Shown here: piece by piece, positions 17,947-26,315 of the stretch
How positions within the stretch are numbered: the first letter of the stretch is position 1
Layout: every line of letters starts with the position of its first letter
Source of the DNA: an uncultured Flavonifractor sp.
GTDB lineage: Bacteria; Bacillota; Clostridia; Oscillospirales; Oscillospiraceae
NCBI GenBank assembly: GCA_944385575.1
Contig: CALWXT010000001.1
Location: 22,484 to 86,483 of the forward strand
Direction: 5' to 3'
DNA length: 64,000 nt
Translations under genes and position numbers: made by a program
The notes under the pieces: model-generated
What the model was told of the DNA's origin: nothing
The model's database searches: none
Seen by the model: the letters and a program-made list of their open reading frames with translations, nothing else

Positions 17947-18714
17947 ATGCGGATTACGTTTGCTGCCAATGCGGGCGTGCTGGTGGAAGCGGGCGGCGCG
18001 CGCTTCCTGGTGGACGGGCTGCACCACACGCCGGGCCTCCCCTTCAGCATGGTACCGGATGAACTGTTGGAGCGGATGAACACACAGGAGAATCAATTCC
18101 GCAATGTGGACTATCTTGTGTTTACCCATGCCCATCCGGACCACTATACGCCTGACACGGTGTTGGACTATGTCCGGCACAACCGTGTCGGCAGGGTGTT
18201 TCTCCCGGCTGCCGGTGGTGCAGAGCACGACCGGCTGGTATCCTGGCTCAGGGATCGTCAGGTCCCAACCCGGATCTTGGAACACGACATGGAGAAGCCC
18301 CATACCTATTTTCTGAAAAAAGAGCTGCATCTGACCGCCGCCGGCGTGCCTCACATGAAGACCAGCTGGCCTGATTCTGTGTGCAACTGCGTGGTGCTTA
18401 CCGCCTGTGGAGAAAATGCGGTCTTTTTATCTGACTGCGATTTGCAAAGCGAGGCATATTACAGCTTTTTAAAAGCCGCCCATATTACGGCGGCCTTCGT
18501 AAACCCCTATTTCTTTCATGACTGCGCTGGCCGAAAGATTTTGCAGGAAATCATTGCGCCGGACTGCTTGTTTATTTATCATATGCCCTTTGCCAATGAG
18601 GATAAGACCGGGCTGCGGGGCCTGGTCCGGCAGGATATGAAAAAATACGGGGACAGCTTTGCGCGGATAGAGGTGCTTGTGGAGCAGGAACAGACTGTGT
18701 GGGTCGGGGAATAA
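17947..18714 (+). CDS. Metallo-beta-lactamase-fold hydrolase (UlaG/YtkL-like)
   Basis: A 255-residue enzyme with the binuclear metal motif HAHPDH (in VFTHAHPDHYTPD), a downstream His in AAGVPHMKTSWPD and Asp in FLSDCDL. A C-terminal HMPF segment supplies a further His. Relatives include the lactonase UlaG of ascorbate catabolism; with a UlaE-like epimerase and a FucA/UlaF-like aldolase nearby, a lactone-hydrolysing role is plausible but inferred. The start is either GTG 17944 or ATG 17947, directly after the kinase stop, implying coupling. Confidence 0.75.
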   Translation: MRITFAANAGVLVEAGGARFLVDGLHHTPGLPFSMVPDELLERMNTQENQFRNVDYLVFTHAHPDHYTPDTVLDYVRHNRVGRVFLPAAGGAEHDRLVSWLRDRQVPTRILEHDMEKPHTYFLKKELHLTAAGVPHMKTSWPDSVCNCVVLTACGENAVFLSDCDLQSEAYYSFLKAAHITAAFVNPYFFHDCAGRKILQEIIAPDCLFIYHMPFANEDKTGLRGLVRQDMKKYGDSFARIEVLVEQEQTVWVGE

Positions 18715-18750
18715 GTCCCGCCTCTCTGTTCCAATTTGCGGGAGGAAAGC

Positions 18751-19743
18751 ATGTATTATATTGAAAGCAGCAAAACGGACCCCTACTGGAATCTTGCCCT
18801 GGAGCAATATGTATTTGATGAGCTGGGCAGGGAACAGGACTGCTTTATGCTTTGGCAGAATGACAAAACCATTGTGGTGGGGAAGCACCAGAATACGATT
18901 GAAGAAATCGACCCGGAGTATGTAAAGCGGCAGGGAATTCGGGTGGCCCGACGCCTTTCGGGCGGCGGCGCGGTGTATCATGACCTGGGAAACATCAATT
19001 TTACCTTTGTCTCAAACAACCGGGACGGAAATGCCTTTGAGTTTTCCACGTTCTGCCGGCCGGTTGCAGATGCTCTGCGCCAGATCGGCGTTCCGGCTGA
19101 AATCAACGGACGGAACGATATGACCATCCAGGGACAGAAATTCTCCGGCAATGCACAGTATAGAAAGCATGGACGGATCATGCATCACGGAACGCTGCTG
19201 TTTGACTCTGACCTGGAAGAAGTGGGCCGGGCGCTGCAGGTCAAGCCGGACAAGGTGGAGTCCAAAGGCCTGAAGTCGGTCAGAAGCCGGGTCACGAATA
19301 TCCGGCCCTACGTAAAGGACCCTGCCGTCAGCGTGAGCGATTTCTGGAACATCCTGCGCGATTATATGTTTCGGTCATACCCTATGGAGCCATATTCCCT
19401 TACGGAAGACGATATCCGGGCGGTGGACGCTCTGCGGGATACTGTGTACAGCCGTTGGGAGTGGATTTACGGTACCTCGCCCGACTATTCCATCCGGAAA
19501 GAACGCCGTGTGGAAGGCTGCGGCATGATCCAGGTGTACATGGAGGTGGAAGGCGGAAAGATCCGCCAGATCGCGTTTCGTGGCGACTATTTCTCTTTGG
19601 AAGACAGCGGAGCTTTGGAACAGCTGCTTCAGGGTGTTGCTCTGGAGGAGCATGCGCTTGTACAGGCGCTGCACGGCTGCGATATCAGCCGGTTTTTTGC
19701 CAATCTGGATCTGGAAGCCTTCCTTTCCGTCCTTCTGCAGTAA
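18751..19743 (+). CDS. lplA: Lipoate-protein ligase A
   Basis: A 330-residue enzyme that activates lipoate with ATP and transfers it to lipoyl domains. It shows the catalytic-domain features NLALEQYVFDELG, LWQNDKTIVVGKHQN, the RRLSGGGAVYHDLGN loop that binds lipoyl-AMP, and GQKFSGNAQY, followed by the C-terminal accessory domain. ATG 18751 follows GGGAGGAAA; the in-frame TTG at 18736 is rejected. Its target is very likely the E2 encoded at 5324-6640, since no other lipoyl protein is in the window. It ends the sugar operon, linking it to the dehydrogenase. Confidence 0.93.
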   Translation: MYYIESSKTDPYWNLALEQYVFDELGREQDCFMLWQNDKTIVVGKHQNTIEEIDPEYVKRQGIRVARRLSGGGAVYHDLGNINFTFVSNNRDGNAFEFSTFCRPVADALRQIGVPAEINGRNDMTIQGQKFSGNAQYRKHGRIMHHGTLLFDSDLEEVGRALQVKPDKVESKGLKSVRSRVTNIRPYVKDPAVSVSDFWNILRDYMFRSYPMEPYSLTEDDIRAVDALRDTVYSRWEWIYGTSPDYSIRKERRVEGCGMIQVYMEVEGGKIRQIAFRGDYFSLEDSGALEQLLQGVALEEHALVQALHGCDISRFFANLDLEAFLSVLLQ

Positions 19744-19758
19744 GGAACTGCTCCAGAG

Positions 19759-19804
19759 AAAAGCCAGATGCCTGCGCAAGCTTTGCGCAGGCATCTGGCT
19801 TTTT
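19759..19804. terminator. Terminator after lplA
   Basis: A 21-bp perfect hairpin (19759-19779 with 19783-19803) with a 3-nt loop and T-run; it lies between convergent genes and is symmetric enough to act both ways. Confidence 0.92.
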
Positions 19805-19832
19805 GCGTGCTCCATGGGGAAATAACAGAAAA

Positions 19833-19860
19833 GGCAGACAGCGCGGCTGCGCTGTCTGCC
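19833..19860 (-). terminator. Terminator of glmM
   Basis: GGCAGACAGCGC (19833-19844) pairs with GCGCTGTCTGCC (19849-19860). On the minus strand it is followed by a T-rich run (the complement of the A-rich bases at 19821-19832). Confidence 0.85.
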
Positions 19861-19893
19861 TAAGACGTTCAATCAACCTGGGATACCAGACGG

Positions 19894-21258
19894 TTACACC
19901 CCGTGCCCTTTCGCGAGTACCACGTCCACCACCCGCTGGGCCAGCTGCTGACACTGTTCGTGCTCGGGGGCCTCTACCATCACCCGGATGAGGGGCTCGG
20001 TGCCAGACTCGCGCACCAGGATGCGGCCCGTGTCTCTCAGCTCGTCGGCCACGGCGGCCACGGCGGCCCGGACGTCCTGATCGGCCTGGGCCTCTGCCTT
20101 ATCCTTTACCCGCACATTGATGAGCACCTGGGGATAGATGGTCACCGGTTCAGCCAGCTTGCTCAGGGGCTGCTTCTGGGCCAGCATGGCCTCCATCACC
20201 TTCAGGGAGGTAAGGATGCCGTCACCGGTGCGGGCGTACTTGGTGAAGATGATGTGGCCGGACTGCTCGCCGCCGATCCGGTGGCCGTTTTTCACCATGT
20301 TCTCGTAGACGTACTTGTCTCCCACGGCGGTCTTCTCGTAGTTAATGCCTACCTCGTCCAGAGCCTTGTACAGGCCAAAATTGGACATGACAGTGGTGAC
20401 AACAGTATTGGTGGTGAGCTTATCCCGGCCCTTCATATAACAGGCATAGAGGTACATGATCTGGTCTCCGTCCACCAGCTTGCCGTTTTCGTCCACCGCC
20501 AGGCAGCGGTCGGCGTCGCCGTCATAGGCAAAGCCTACGTCCATACCGTTTTCCACCACGTACCGCTGAAGCCCCTCGATGTGCGTGGAACCCGCATCCA
20601 GATTGATGTTGGTGCCGTCAGGGTGGGTGTTGATGGTGTGCACCTGTGCACCCAGAGCCTCGAAAACCCGGGGAGCGATGTTCCAGGCGCTGCCGTTGGC
20701 GCAGTCCAGGGCCACCTTTTTCCCCTTAAAGGAATACACTGCCAGGGAAATGAGGTAGCCCATGTACCGGTTGCGGCCGGCCACATCGTCCACGATGCTG
20801 CCGACGTCTCCCTCGGCGGCCATGGGGAGGGTTTCCACCTTCTGCCCGTCCACTACCAGCTTGCCGTCCAGGTAGTCCTCCACCAGGGAAATGACGCTTT
20901 CCTCCATCTTTTCCCCTTCGCTGTTGAGCAGCTTGATGCCGTTGTCATAGAAGGGATTGTGGGAGGCGCTGATCATCACGCCGCAATCAAAGGTGTCGGT
21001 CCGGGTCACGTAGGACACGGAGGGGGTGGTGGTGACGTGGAGCAGATGTACGTCCGCGCCCGATGCAGCCATGCCGGCGCTGATGGCGTACTCCAGCATA
21101 TAGCTGGAGCGACGGGTGTCCTTACCTACTACGATTTGAGCCTTGTGCTCCCGGCCGTAATACCAGCCCAGGAAACGGCCGATCTGGTAGGCGTGATCGG
21201 TGGTCAGGCCCACCCCGGCCTTGCCCCGGAATCCGTCAGTTCCAAAGTATTTTCCCAT
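19894..21258 (-). CDS. glmM: Phosphoglucosamine mutase
   Basis: A 454-residue enzyme converting glucosamine-6-phosphate to glucosamine-1-phosphate for UDP-GlcNAc synthesis. It has the opening MGKYFGTDGFRGKAG, the phosphoserine loop MISASHNPFYDNGIKL, the Mg2+ loop DGDADRCLAVD, the sugar-binding GGEQSGHIIF and the phosphate-binding ESGTEPLIRVMVE. Length is standard. It stands alone in its orientation with its own promoter and terminator. UDP-GlcNAc made through this enzyme would feed both the peptidoglycan and the surface-polymer genes downstream. Confidence 0.97.
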   Translation of the reverse strand: MGKYFGTDGFRGKAGVGLTTDHAYQIGRFLGWYYGREHKAQIVVGKDTRRSSYMLEYAISAGMAASGADVHLLHVTTTPSVSYVTRTDTFDCGVMISASHNPFYDNGIKLLNSEGEKMEESVISLVEDYLDGKLVVDGQKVETLPMAAEGDVGSIVDDVAGRNRYMGYLISLAVYSFKGKKVALDCANGSAWNIAPRVFEALGAQVHTINTHPDGTNINLDAGSTHIEGLQRYVVENGMDVGFAYDGDADRCLAVDENGKLVDGDQIMYLYACYMKGRDKLTTNTVVTTVMSNFGLYKALDEVGINYEKTAVGDKYVYENMVKNGHRIGGEQSGHIIFTKYARTGDGILTSLKVMEAMLAQKQPLSKLAEPVTIYPQVLINVRVKDKAEAQADQDVRAAVAAVADELRDTGRILVRESGTEPLIRVMVEAPEHEQCQQLAQRVVDVVLAKGHGV

Positions 21259-21339
21259 TGCCGTTCACTCTTTCTTTTAGGTTTGGATAAAAGGGGCGCA
21301 ACCCTGGCGGGCGTATGTGACTCCCTTTGCTTTAGATAT

Positions 21340-21348
21340 ATTATAGCA
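21340..21348 (-). promoter_or_regulatory. Extended -10 promoter of glmM
   Basis: On the minus strand TGC-TATAAT (21348-21340) is an extended -10 element, with a weak TTGTTT 15 nt further upstream, about 80 nt before the start codon. Confidence 0.55.
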
Positions 21349-21661
21349 TGCAATATTAAAAAACAAGAAGAGTTTACAATATTATTTATTATTGTTTCGC
21401 GGAAAGTGTTTTTTGGTTTGACGGAAACCATCACCTCGAGCTCATGCGGAATGTGGCGGCATCGTCAAGGATGTTATTCAAATGTGCACCTTGCGTGAAA
21501 TTTTTTGAAAACCTGAATGATATCTCTTGCAATATTATATAATTAGTAAATTTAGTAATAATTAGAAAAAATATAAGATTAAAATATGGCTTATGCGAAA
21601 ATATTGTTCCAGAAAAAAGGACTTCATGTCGCAATGGAAATAATGTTTTAAAAACTGGCAG

Positions 21662-21690
21662 TTGAAATATACTGCAAAATAAAGTAAAAT
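21662..21690 (+). promoter_or_regulatory. Sigma-A-type promoter of the membrane-anchored coiled-coil gene
   Basis: TTGAAA (21662-21667), 17-nt spacer, TAAAAT (21685-21690), about 80 nt before the TTG start. Confidence 0.6.
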
Positions 21691-21772
21691 AGAAAAAGAA
21701 TCATGTCCGGATATCCGCACCGTTTGACTTTGCGAGCTGGTGCAAGGACAGGAAAGAAGGTGAGTATTCGGA

Positions 21773-22504
21773 TTGAAGCGCTCCAGAAACAAAGAAAATG
21801 GGGGCAGTAAAAAAAGACGATGGTTGCCTGTAGTTCTGATTGGACTGCTTCTGGTGGTAGTTGCAGGCGCCGGATGGCTTTGGATCACTCAAGGAAATAA
21901 CCTGAAAGCGCTGTATCTGGCAGCCAGGAACGATAAAGAGAGTCTGGAACAGATTCAGCAGGAGCAGGATAAAAAGCAAGATGAGCTACTTGAGAAATAT
22001 GGTTTGACAAAGCCGGGCGGTATTCAGAGCGGTGGAGAGACTGATCTCCCGACCGGGGAGTCGGCCGATCCGCAGACAACTGACCAGCCGGGGCAGACCA
22101 GCGGACCGGAACAAGGGACAGGCGGAGCCTCCGTCAATCCGTCTGATAAGCAGGAGGAGCTTCAGAAGCAGCTGCAGGAGAAAATCAATCAACTTTATGA
22201 TGTGGAAGCAACCTATCGTGGTATTCTGGACGATGCGGTAGCCCAGGCCAAGGCGGAATTCCGACAGCTGCCGGCAGATCAGCGTACGAAGAGCAACAAA
22301 ATGGCCATTGTGAAAGCAAAAGCCAACACGCTGATTGCGCAAGAGAAGCAGTGTGATGCTCAGGTGTATGCCATACTGGACGAGATCCGTGATATCCTCC
22401 AGCAGATGGGAAAATCCAACGAGCTGGCCAATGAGATTAGCAGCTATTATGAGGAAAGCAAGGCAAACTGGAAAGCTGCGAAAATGACGGAACTGTACAG
22501 TTGA
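21773..22504 (+). CDS. Membrane-anchored coiled-coil protein of unknown function
   Basis: A 243-residue protein with a strongly basic N-terminus, one transmembrane segment (WLPVVLIGLLLVVVAGAGWL) and an extracellular portion. That portion has two charged helical regions (LEQIQQEQDKKQDELLEKYG and residues 130-240) separated by a Gly/Thr/Pro-rich linker. It is not recognised as a named family; the arrangement suggests a cell-envelope spacer. The start is TTG 21773 after AAGAAGG, with rather long spacing, so the exact start is uncertain. It precedes the SLH genes by 50 bp and may be cotranscribed with them. Confidence 0.7.
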   Translation: MKRSRNKENGGSKKRRWLPVVLIGLLLVVVAGAGWLWITQGNNLKALYLAARNDKESLEQIQQEQDKKQDELLEKYGLTKPGGIQSGGETDLPTGESADPQTTDQPGQTSGPEQGTGGASVNPSDKQEELQKQLQEKINQLYDVEATYRGILDDAVAQAKAEFRQLPADQRTKSNKMAIVKAKANTLIAQEKQCDAQVYAILDEIRDILQQMGKSNELANEISSYYEESKANWKAAKMTELYS

Positions 22505-22554
22505 ACGCACTTATCTAACCCAGAGAAAAAATTTTATTGTAAGGAGAGATCAAC

Positions 22555-24552
22555 ATGAAGAGACAAGTTGTATCCACGTGCCTTGTCGGTAGCATGCTGG
22601 TGGGCACTATGGCGGCTCCCGCCATGGCTGTGAGCATGGACAAGCTGACAGACGTCAAGACCACCGACTGGTTCTATCCTGCTGTTCAGTATGTGGCCGA
22701 GCATGACTACATGATCGGTGTGGGCGGCGAGCGCTTTGCACCTACCATGGAGATGACTCGCTCCATGTTTGTCACCGTGCTGGCCAGACTGGAAGGCGTG
22801 AAGGACGAGAGCGCAAAGAGTAATTTTAAGGATGTGCCCGACAACACTTGGTATACCAAGGCTGTTAACTGGGCCGCCGCCAACGGCATCGTGGAGGGCA
22901 ACGGCGCCGACATGTTCCTGCCTGATCAGGTGATTACCCGTCAGGATATGTGCACCATGATGGCCCGGTACATTGCTTATCACGAGAAGAAGCACAATGT
23001 CACGCACGAAAAGAAGGGAGAGGAAAAAACCTTCCCCGATGCGGACAAGATCAGCAGCTATGCCCAGGAGGCCGTCAAGAAGTGCGTGACCTGGGGGCTG
23101 GTCGAGGGCAACGAACTGGGCTACTTCATGCCTCAGGGTACCGCTACCCGCGCTGAGGCTGCTACCATTGTCTCCCGTCTGAGCTGGAAGTCCAATCCCA
23201 GCGGCGGCGGCGGTGGCGGCGGCGGCACTACTCCCACTACTGAGACGGCCAACTACGTAATCAAGGTCAAGCTGGATGTGCCCGGTAGCGTGAGCGCCAC
23301 CGATCCTGAGCTTCTGGTGAACTACAGCAACGTGACCGTCAGCGGCACCACCGTCACTGGCGACAAGACCTTCGGCCAGGTGGCCAATGATCTGGTCACT
23401 GGTGAGAACGCCAATGCTCTGAGCAACGCCATTAACGAGGCCATGAACAAGGTCAAGGGCAAGACTGTTACCCAGACTGTGGGTGGCCGCCAGGTTACCG
23501 TCAGCATTTCCGATGACTACACCATTTCCGCCACCGCGACCGTGAAGGCCACCGAGGTCATCAATAATACCCAGGGTGTCTCCCTCCTCGCCAGCCAGGC
23601 TGAGCTGGAGGCTCTCATCAACAAGCTCCAGACCGGCGGCGAGATGACCTTTACCAAGGACGAGTTGCTGGTTATGAGCGATCTGCTGGATGAGATCGCT
23701 GAGGTCGGGACCATGACTGACGAGCAGATCCAGGAGAAGATCGATCAGGTCGTGGCTGACAAGCCCGAGCTGGAGCAGCTGGCCAGCGGCATGACTCCCG
23801 ACGCTGTGAGAGATGCTGCCGCCGACTACCAGGTGCAGGTGGAGGAGGTCCTCACCGAGATCGGTGTGACCAAGGATGAGATCGCCGGCCTGCCTGCTGA
23901 TTTCGAGAGCACCGAGATTACCAAGGACCCCGTGCTCATGAACGTGGCCGTGGACCTGGGTGCTTACTATGACAAGGCTGTTGGAAAGTTCAACACCAGC
24001 AAGGATAAGGTTATCAGCCGCATGGAGACCGAGCTGGGCCTGACCTTTACTGCCGATCAGAAGGCTAAGGCTGAGGCCGTGTATGACCTGAACGACCCCG
24101 CCAAGTATGTGAAGAACAACAACGACGGTACCCTCACCCTGAAGGCTACTGCCGATTACCTCAAGCTGATCCAGGACAACGTGGCCGCCGCCGGCGACTT
24201 CTACGCCAGCCTGGGCCAGAATGAGACGTTCTACAAGGGCCTGCTGGAGCGGATCGAGAACAAGTACCAGGACGGCTACGGCGTGGACTATGACTGCACC
24301 TCTGGTAGCTTTATGGACAGCATGGCCGCTCTGCTGGGCGACAGCGACGGCATCATGGTGGACGGCACCACCTTCCGCGAGGATGTGACCTTCTCTGTGA
24401 GCGCGGACGTGAATGAGGACACCTATTCCGCCTGGCGCGACCTGCTGATGCGCAAGTTCAGCTGGGCCGATATCCTGCCCGCTGACATGCCCGGCGCTCT
24501 CGACCGTCTAGTGGGTAACTACGAGCTGACCTTTACCATTGACAAGCAGTAA
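22555..24552 (+). CDS. SLH-domain surface (S-layer-type) protein
   Basis: A 665-residue secreted protein. A signal peptide (about residues 1-23, ending MAAPAMA) is followed by three SLH repeats (about 27-75, 84-140 and 160-215), each with the WFYPAV/WYTKAV-type opening and the GVGGERFAP/GNGADMFLP/GNELGYFMP turn, with TRSM/TRQD/TRAE endings. A run of glycines (GGGGGGGG) and a Thr/Pro linker lead into a long beta- then helix-rich region of unknown function. SLH domains bind pyruvylated secondary cell-wall polymers. Codon choice is strongly biased to a small codon set, suggesting high expression. The RBS AAGGAGAG lies before the ATG. Confidence 0.92.
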   Translation: MKRQVVSTCLVGSMLVGTMAAPAMAVSMDKLTDVKTTDWFYPAVQYVAEHDYMIGVGGERFAPTMEMTRSMFVTVLARLEGVKDESAKSNFKDVPDNTWYTKAVNWAAANGIVEGNGADMFLPDQVITRQDMCTMMARYIAYHEKKHNVTHEKKGEEKTFPDADKISSYAQEAVKKCVTWGLVEGNELGYFMPQGTATRAEAATIVSRLSWKSNPSGGGGGGGGTTPTTETANYVIKVKLDVPGSVSATDPELLVNYSNVTVSGTTVTGDKTFGQVANDLVTGENANALSNAINEAMNKVKGKTVTQTVGGRQVTVSISDDYTISATATVKATEVINNTQGVSLLASQAELEALINKLQTGGEMTFTKDELLVMSDLLDEIAEVGTMTDEQIQEKIDQVVADKPELEQLASGMTPDAVRDAAADYQVQVEEVLTEIGVTKDEIAGLPADFESTEITKDPVLMNVAVDLGAYYDKAVGKFNTSKDKVISRMETELGLTFTADQKAKAEAVYDLNDPAKYVKNNNDGTLTLKATADYLKLIQDNVAAAGDFYASLGQNETFYKGLLERIENKYQDGYGVDYDCTSGSFMDSMAALLGDSDGIMVDGTTFREDVTFSVSADVNEDTYSAWRDLLMRKFSWADILPADMPGALDRLVGNYELTFTIDKQ

Positions 24553-24574
24553 CCCTTAAACCGTTATACAGTAA

Positions 24575-24617
24575 GAATGGGGCGCAGGATATGCATATGC
24601 ATGTCCTGCGCCCATTC
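24575..24617 (+). terminator. Hairpin between the two SLH genes
   Basis: GAATGGGGCGCAGGATATGCAT (24575-24596) pairs with the region to 24617 with one bulge and one wobble. Only a moderate T-run follows and the next RBS overlaps, so partial read-through is likely. Confidence 0.6.
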
Positions 24618-24633
24618 AGGAAGGAATTTTCTT

Positions 24634-25725
24634 ATGAAGCGTTTTTCTTGCGGCCTGCTGGCTGTCGTCATGGCCGCCGGCCTGCTGACCGTTCCCGCCT
24701 CCGCTGTGGAGTTTTCCGATGTCCAGGGCCACTGGGCTCAGTCTGCTATCCAGCAGGTGACCGACTGGGAACTCTTTACCGGAAACGATAAGGGCGAGTT
24801 CATGCCCGATGAGACCATGACCCGCGGCATGTTCGTTACCGTGATGGAGCGCTGCGCCAAGATGCTGGACGTGTATCAGCAGCCCGAGCAGACCGCCGCC
24901 TTTACCGATGTTCAGCCCTCTGATTACTTTGCTTCCGGGGCCTCCTGGGCTCAGGCCAACGGCCTGGTGACCGGCGTGGGCGGCGGCCGCTTTGCACCCA
25001 ACGATCCCATCACCCGGGAGCAGATGTGCGTCATCATGGACCGCTTCCTGCGTGCCTTTACCGACTACGATCTGGACGCCTATCTCGCCGTGCAGAACGC
25101 CTTCCTGGACAAGAAGGACATTGGGGACTACGCCATGCAGAGCGTGGACCTGTGTGTGGCCCTGGGCCTCATTCAGGGCGTCAGCGTGGAGGGCGGCGTG
25201 GTGTTCCAGCCTGTCCAGCCCGCCACCCGGGCTGCTGTGGCTGTGATCCTGGGACGCCTGGTGCCCGTCTTCAAGGAGCTTCCTCCCGTTCCTGAGCAGC
25301 CCGGCGAGGGCGGCGGCACGGAAGGCGGTGGCACCGAGGGCGGCGGACAGGAGCCCACCGATCCTGAAGAACCCACTGATCAGGAAAAGGCCGACGAGGC
25401 TAAGATGGCCGAGTACCTCCAGATTATGCTGGATAACTATAACAACTCCTCCTACCTGCCCACCACTGATCAGCAGGTTCAGGATTGCATGGCTATCCTC
25501 ATGGGCGCCATCAGCGATGCCCTGGTCCAGCGCCAGAACGGCCAGTTCCTGGACCGCGCCTTTGTGCAGGAGCACTATGCTGACCAGATCAGCCAGCTCC
25601 ACACCGAGTATGACAAGCTGACTGAGGATCAGCTCAACCAGATCAACAACGTCATCGTCCGTCTGGGTGATTCCGAACAGATCTATTTTGTTATGGACTA
25701 CTTCGGCGTTTCCATGGACCGCTGA
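24634..25725 (+). CDS. SLH-domain surface protein, smaller
   Basis: A 363-residue secreted protein with a signal peptide ending VPASA, and SLH repeats beginning FSDVQGHWAQSAI, FTDVQPSDYFASGASW and a less regular third, each ending in the typical TRGM/TREQ/TRAA. A repetitive linker of EGGGTEGGG units and a Pro/Asp/Glu stretch precede a short helical C-terminal domain. The start ATG 24634 follows AGGAAGGA; upstream in-frame codons lie in the preceding hairpin. It is the paralogous partner of the 665-residue SLH protein and is ended by a strong terminator. Confidence 0.9.
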   Translation: MKRFSCGLLAVVMAAGLLTVPASAVEFSDVQGHWAQSAIQQVTDWELFTGNDKGEFMPDETMTRGMFVTVMERCAKMLDVYQQPEQTAAFTDVQPSDYFASGASWAQANGLVTGVGGGRFAPNDPITREQMCVIMDRFLRAFTDYDLDAYLAVQNAFLDKKDIGDYAMQSVDLCVALGLIQGVSVEGGVVFQPVQPATRAAVAVILGRLVPVFKELPPVPEQPGEGGGTEGGGTEGGGQEPTDPEEPTDQEKADEAKMAEYLQIMLDNYNNSSYLPTTDQQVQDCMAILMGAISDALVQRQNGQFLDRAFVQEHYADQISQLHTEYDKLTEDQLNQINNVIVRLGDSEQIYFVMDYFGVSMDR

Positions 25726-25740
25726 GACCAGCCTTATTAA

Positions 25741-25789
25741 AGCAGCCCTGTTGGTACAGTCAGTATCTGTACCAACAGGGCTGCTTTTT
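25741..25789 (+). terminator. Strong intrinsic terminator after the SLH genes
   Basis: AGCAGCCCTGTTGGTACAG (25741-25759) and its perfect complement (25767-25785) with a 7-nt loop, followed by a T-run. Confidence 0.95.
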
Positions 25790-26315
25790 GCTCTTTTGAG
25801 ATGCATTATGATTAAAGTAAATCTAAATGGGAAAATAGAGTCGGCGAGCAACAATTTTGCTGGGGACAGGTAGATGTCGGAGCCTGTTAAATATAAATTC
25901 GATCCCTTGGGCGGCTGCTCTGACATGCATCATCTGCTTTGCTGTCAGCCACCAAAATAACCGCTGTTCGGCTGGGTGATGTACAGAAAAAGGGAAAAAT
26001 TAAAATAGGATAACCGGATGTGACAAAAACGGGGAAAACCTGTGTAATTTCCCAAAAGTACCCCCATATTCCATGCGGTTTTTCCTCTTTCCCACCTTGA
26101 AAATACTGGGACGGGTTGCTATAATTAAGATTAATGACGAAAAAGCAGCAGGGTTATTGCGCGGAAATTTTTTGATTCTTACAGAGGTGGTATATTTTCG
26201 GGAAAATACAGGTTTTAGGCGAAAAACGTCCTATACTGTGTGCATACGGAATGCTGAGAACCTGTAGGAGTCCTGCAGATTTTTATTTTGTTTGAGAGAA
26301 AGACAGGGATATGGG
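25790..26315. other. Leader region of the surface-polymer locus
   Basis: No supported gene in 526 bp. A 64-residue open frame at 26073-26267 has no RBS or recognisable composition. The region holds the locus promoter (26097-26125) and about 185 nt of 5' untranslated leader, which could carry regulatory structure. Confidence 0.6.
26097..26125 (+). promoter_or_regulatory. Sigma-A-type promoter of the surface-polymer locus
   Basis: TTGAAA (26097-26102), 17-nt spacer, consensus TATAAT (26120-26125). The leader to the first start codon is about 185 nt. Confidence 0.8.

Larger units (their letters stand above)
21259..21772. other. AT-rich divergent intergenic region
   Basis: No gene is supported. 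It contains the glmM promoter on the minus strand and the promoter of the membrane-anchored protein on the plus strand. The stretch 21480-21720 is much more AT-rich than its surroundings. Confidence 0.6.

Noticed and set aside
16414-18354. Antisense open frame of 646 codons opposite the FGGY kinase and MBL gene
   Set aside because: A shadow of high-GC coding sequence: no RBS, no family signature, His/Gln/Arg-rich composition typical of reverse-frame translation, and the sense strand is clearly coding.
19903-21498. 531-codon plus-strand open frame opposite glmM
   Set aside because: His/Val/Gly-rich shadow; glmM on the minus strand is complete with promoter and terminator.
23205-23226. Run of GGC/GGT codons as a possible unstable repeat
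   Set aside because: It encodes the glycine hinge of the SLH protein with mixed codons; too short to count as a significant repeat.
26073-26267. 64-codon open frame in the polymer-locus leader
   Set aside because: It lies across the promoter, has no RBS and no family resemblance.
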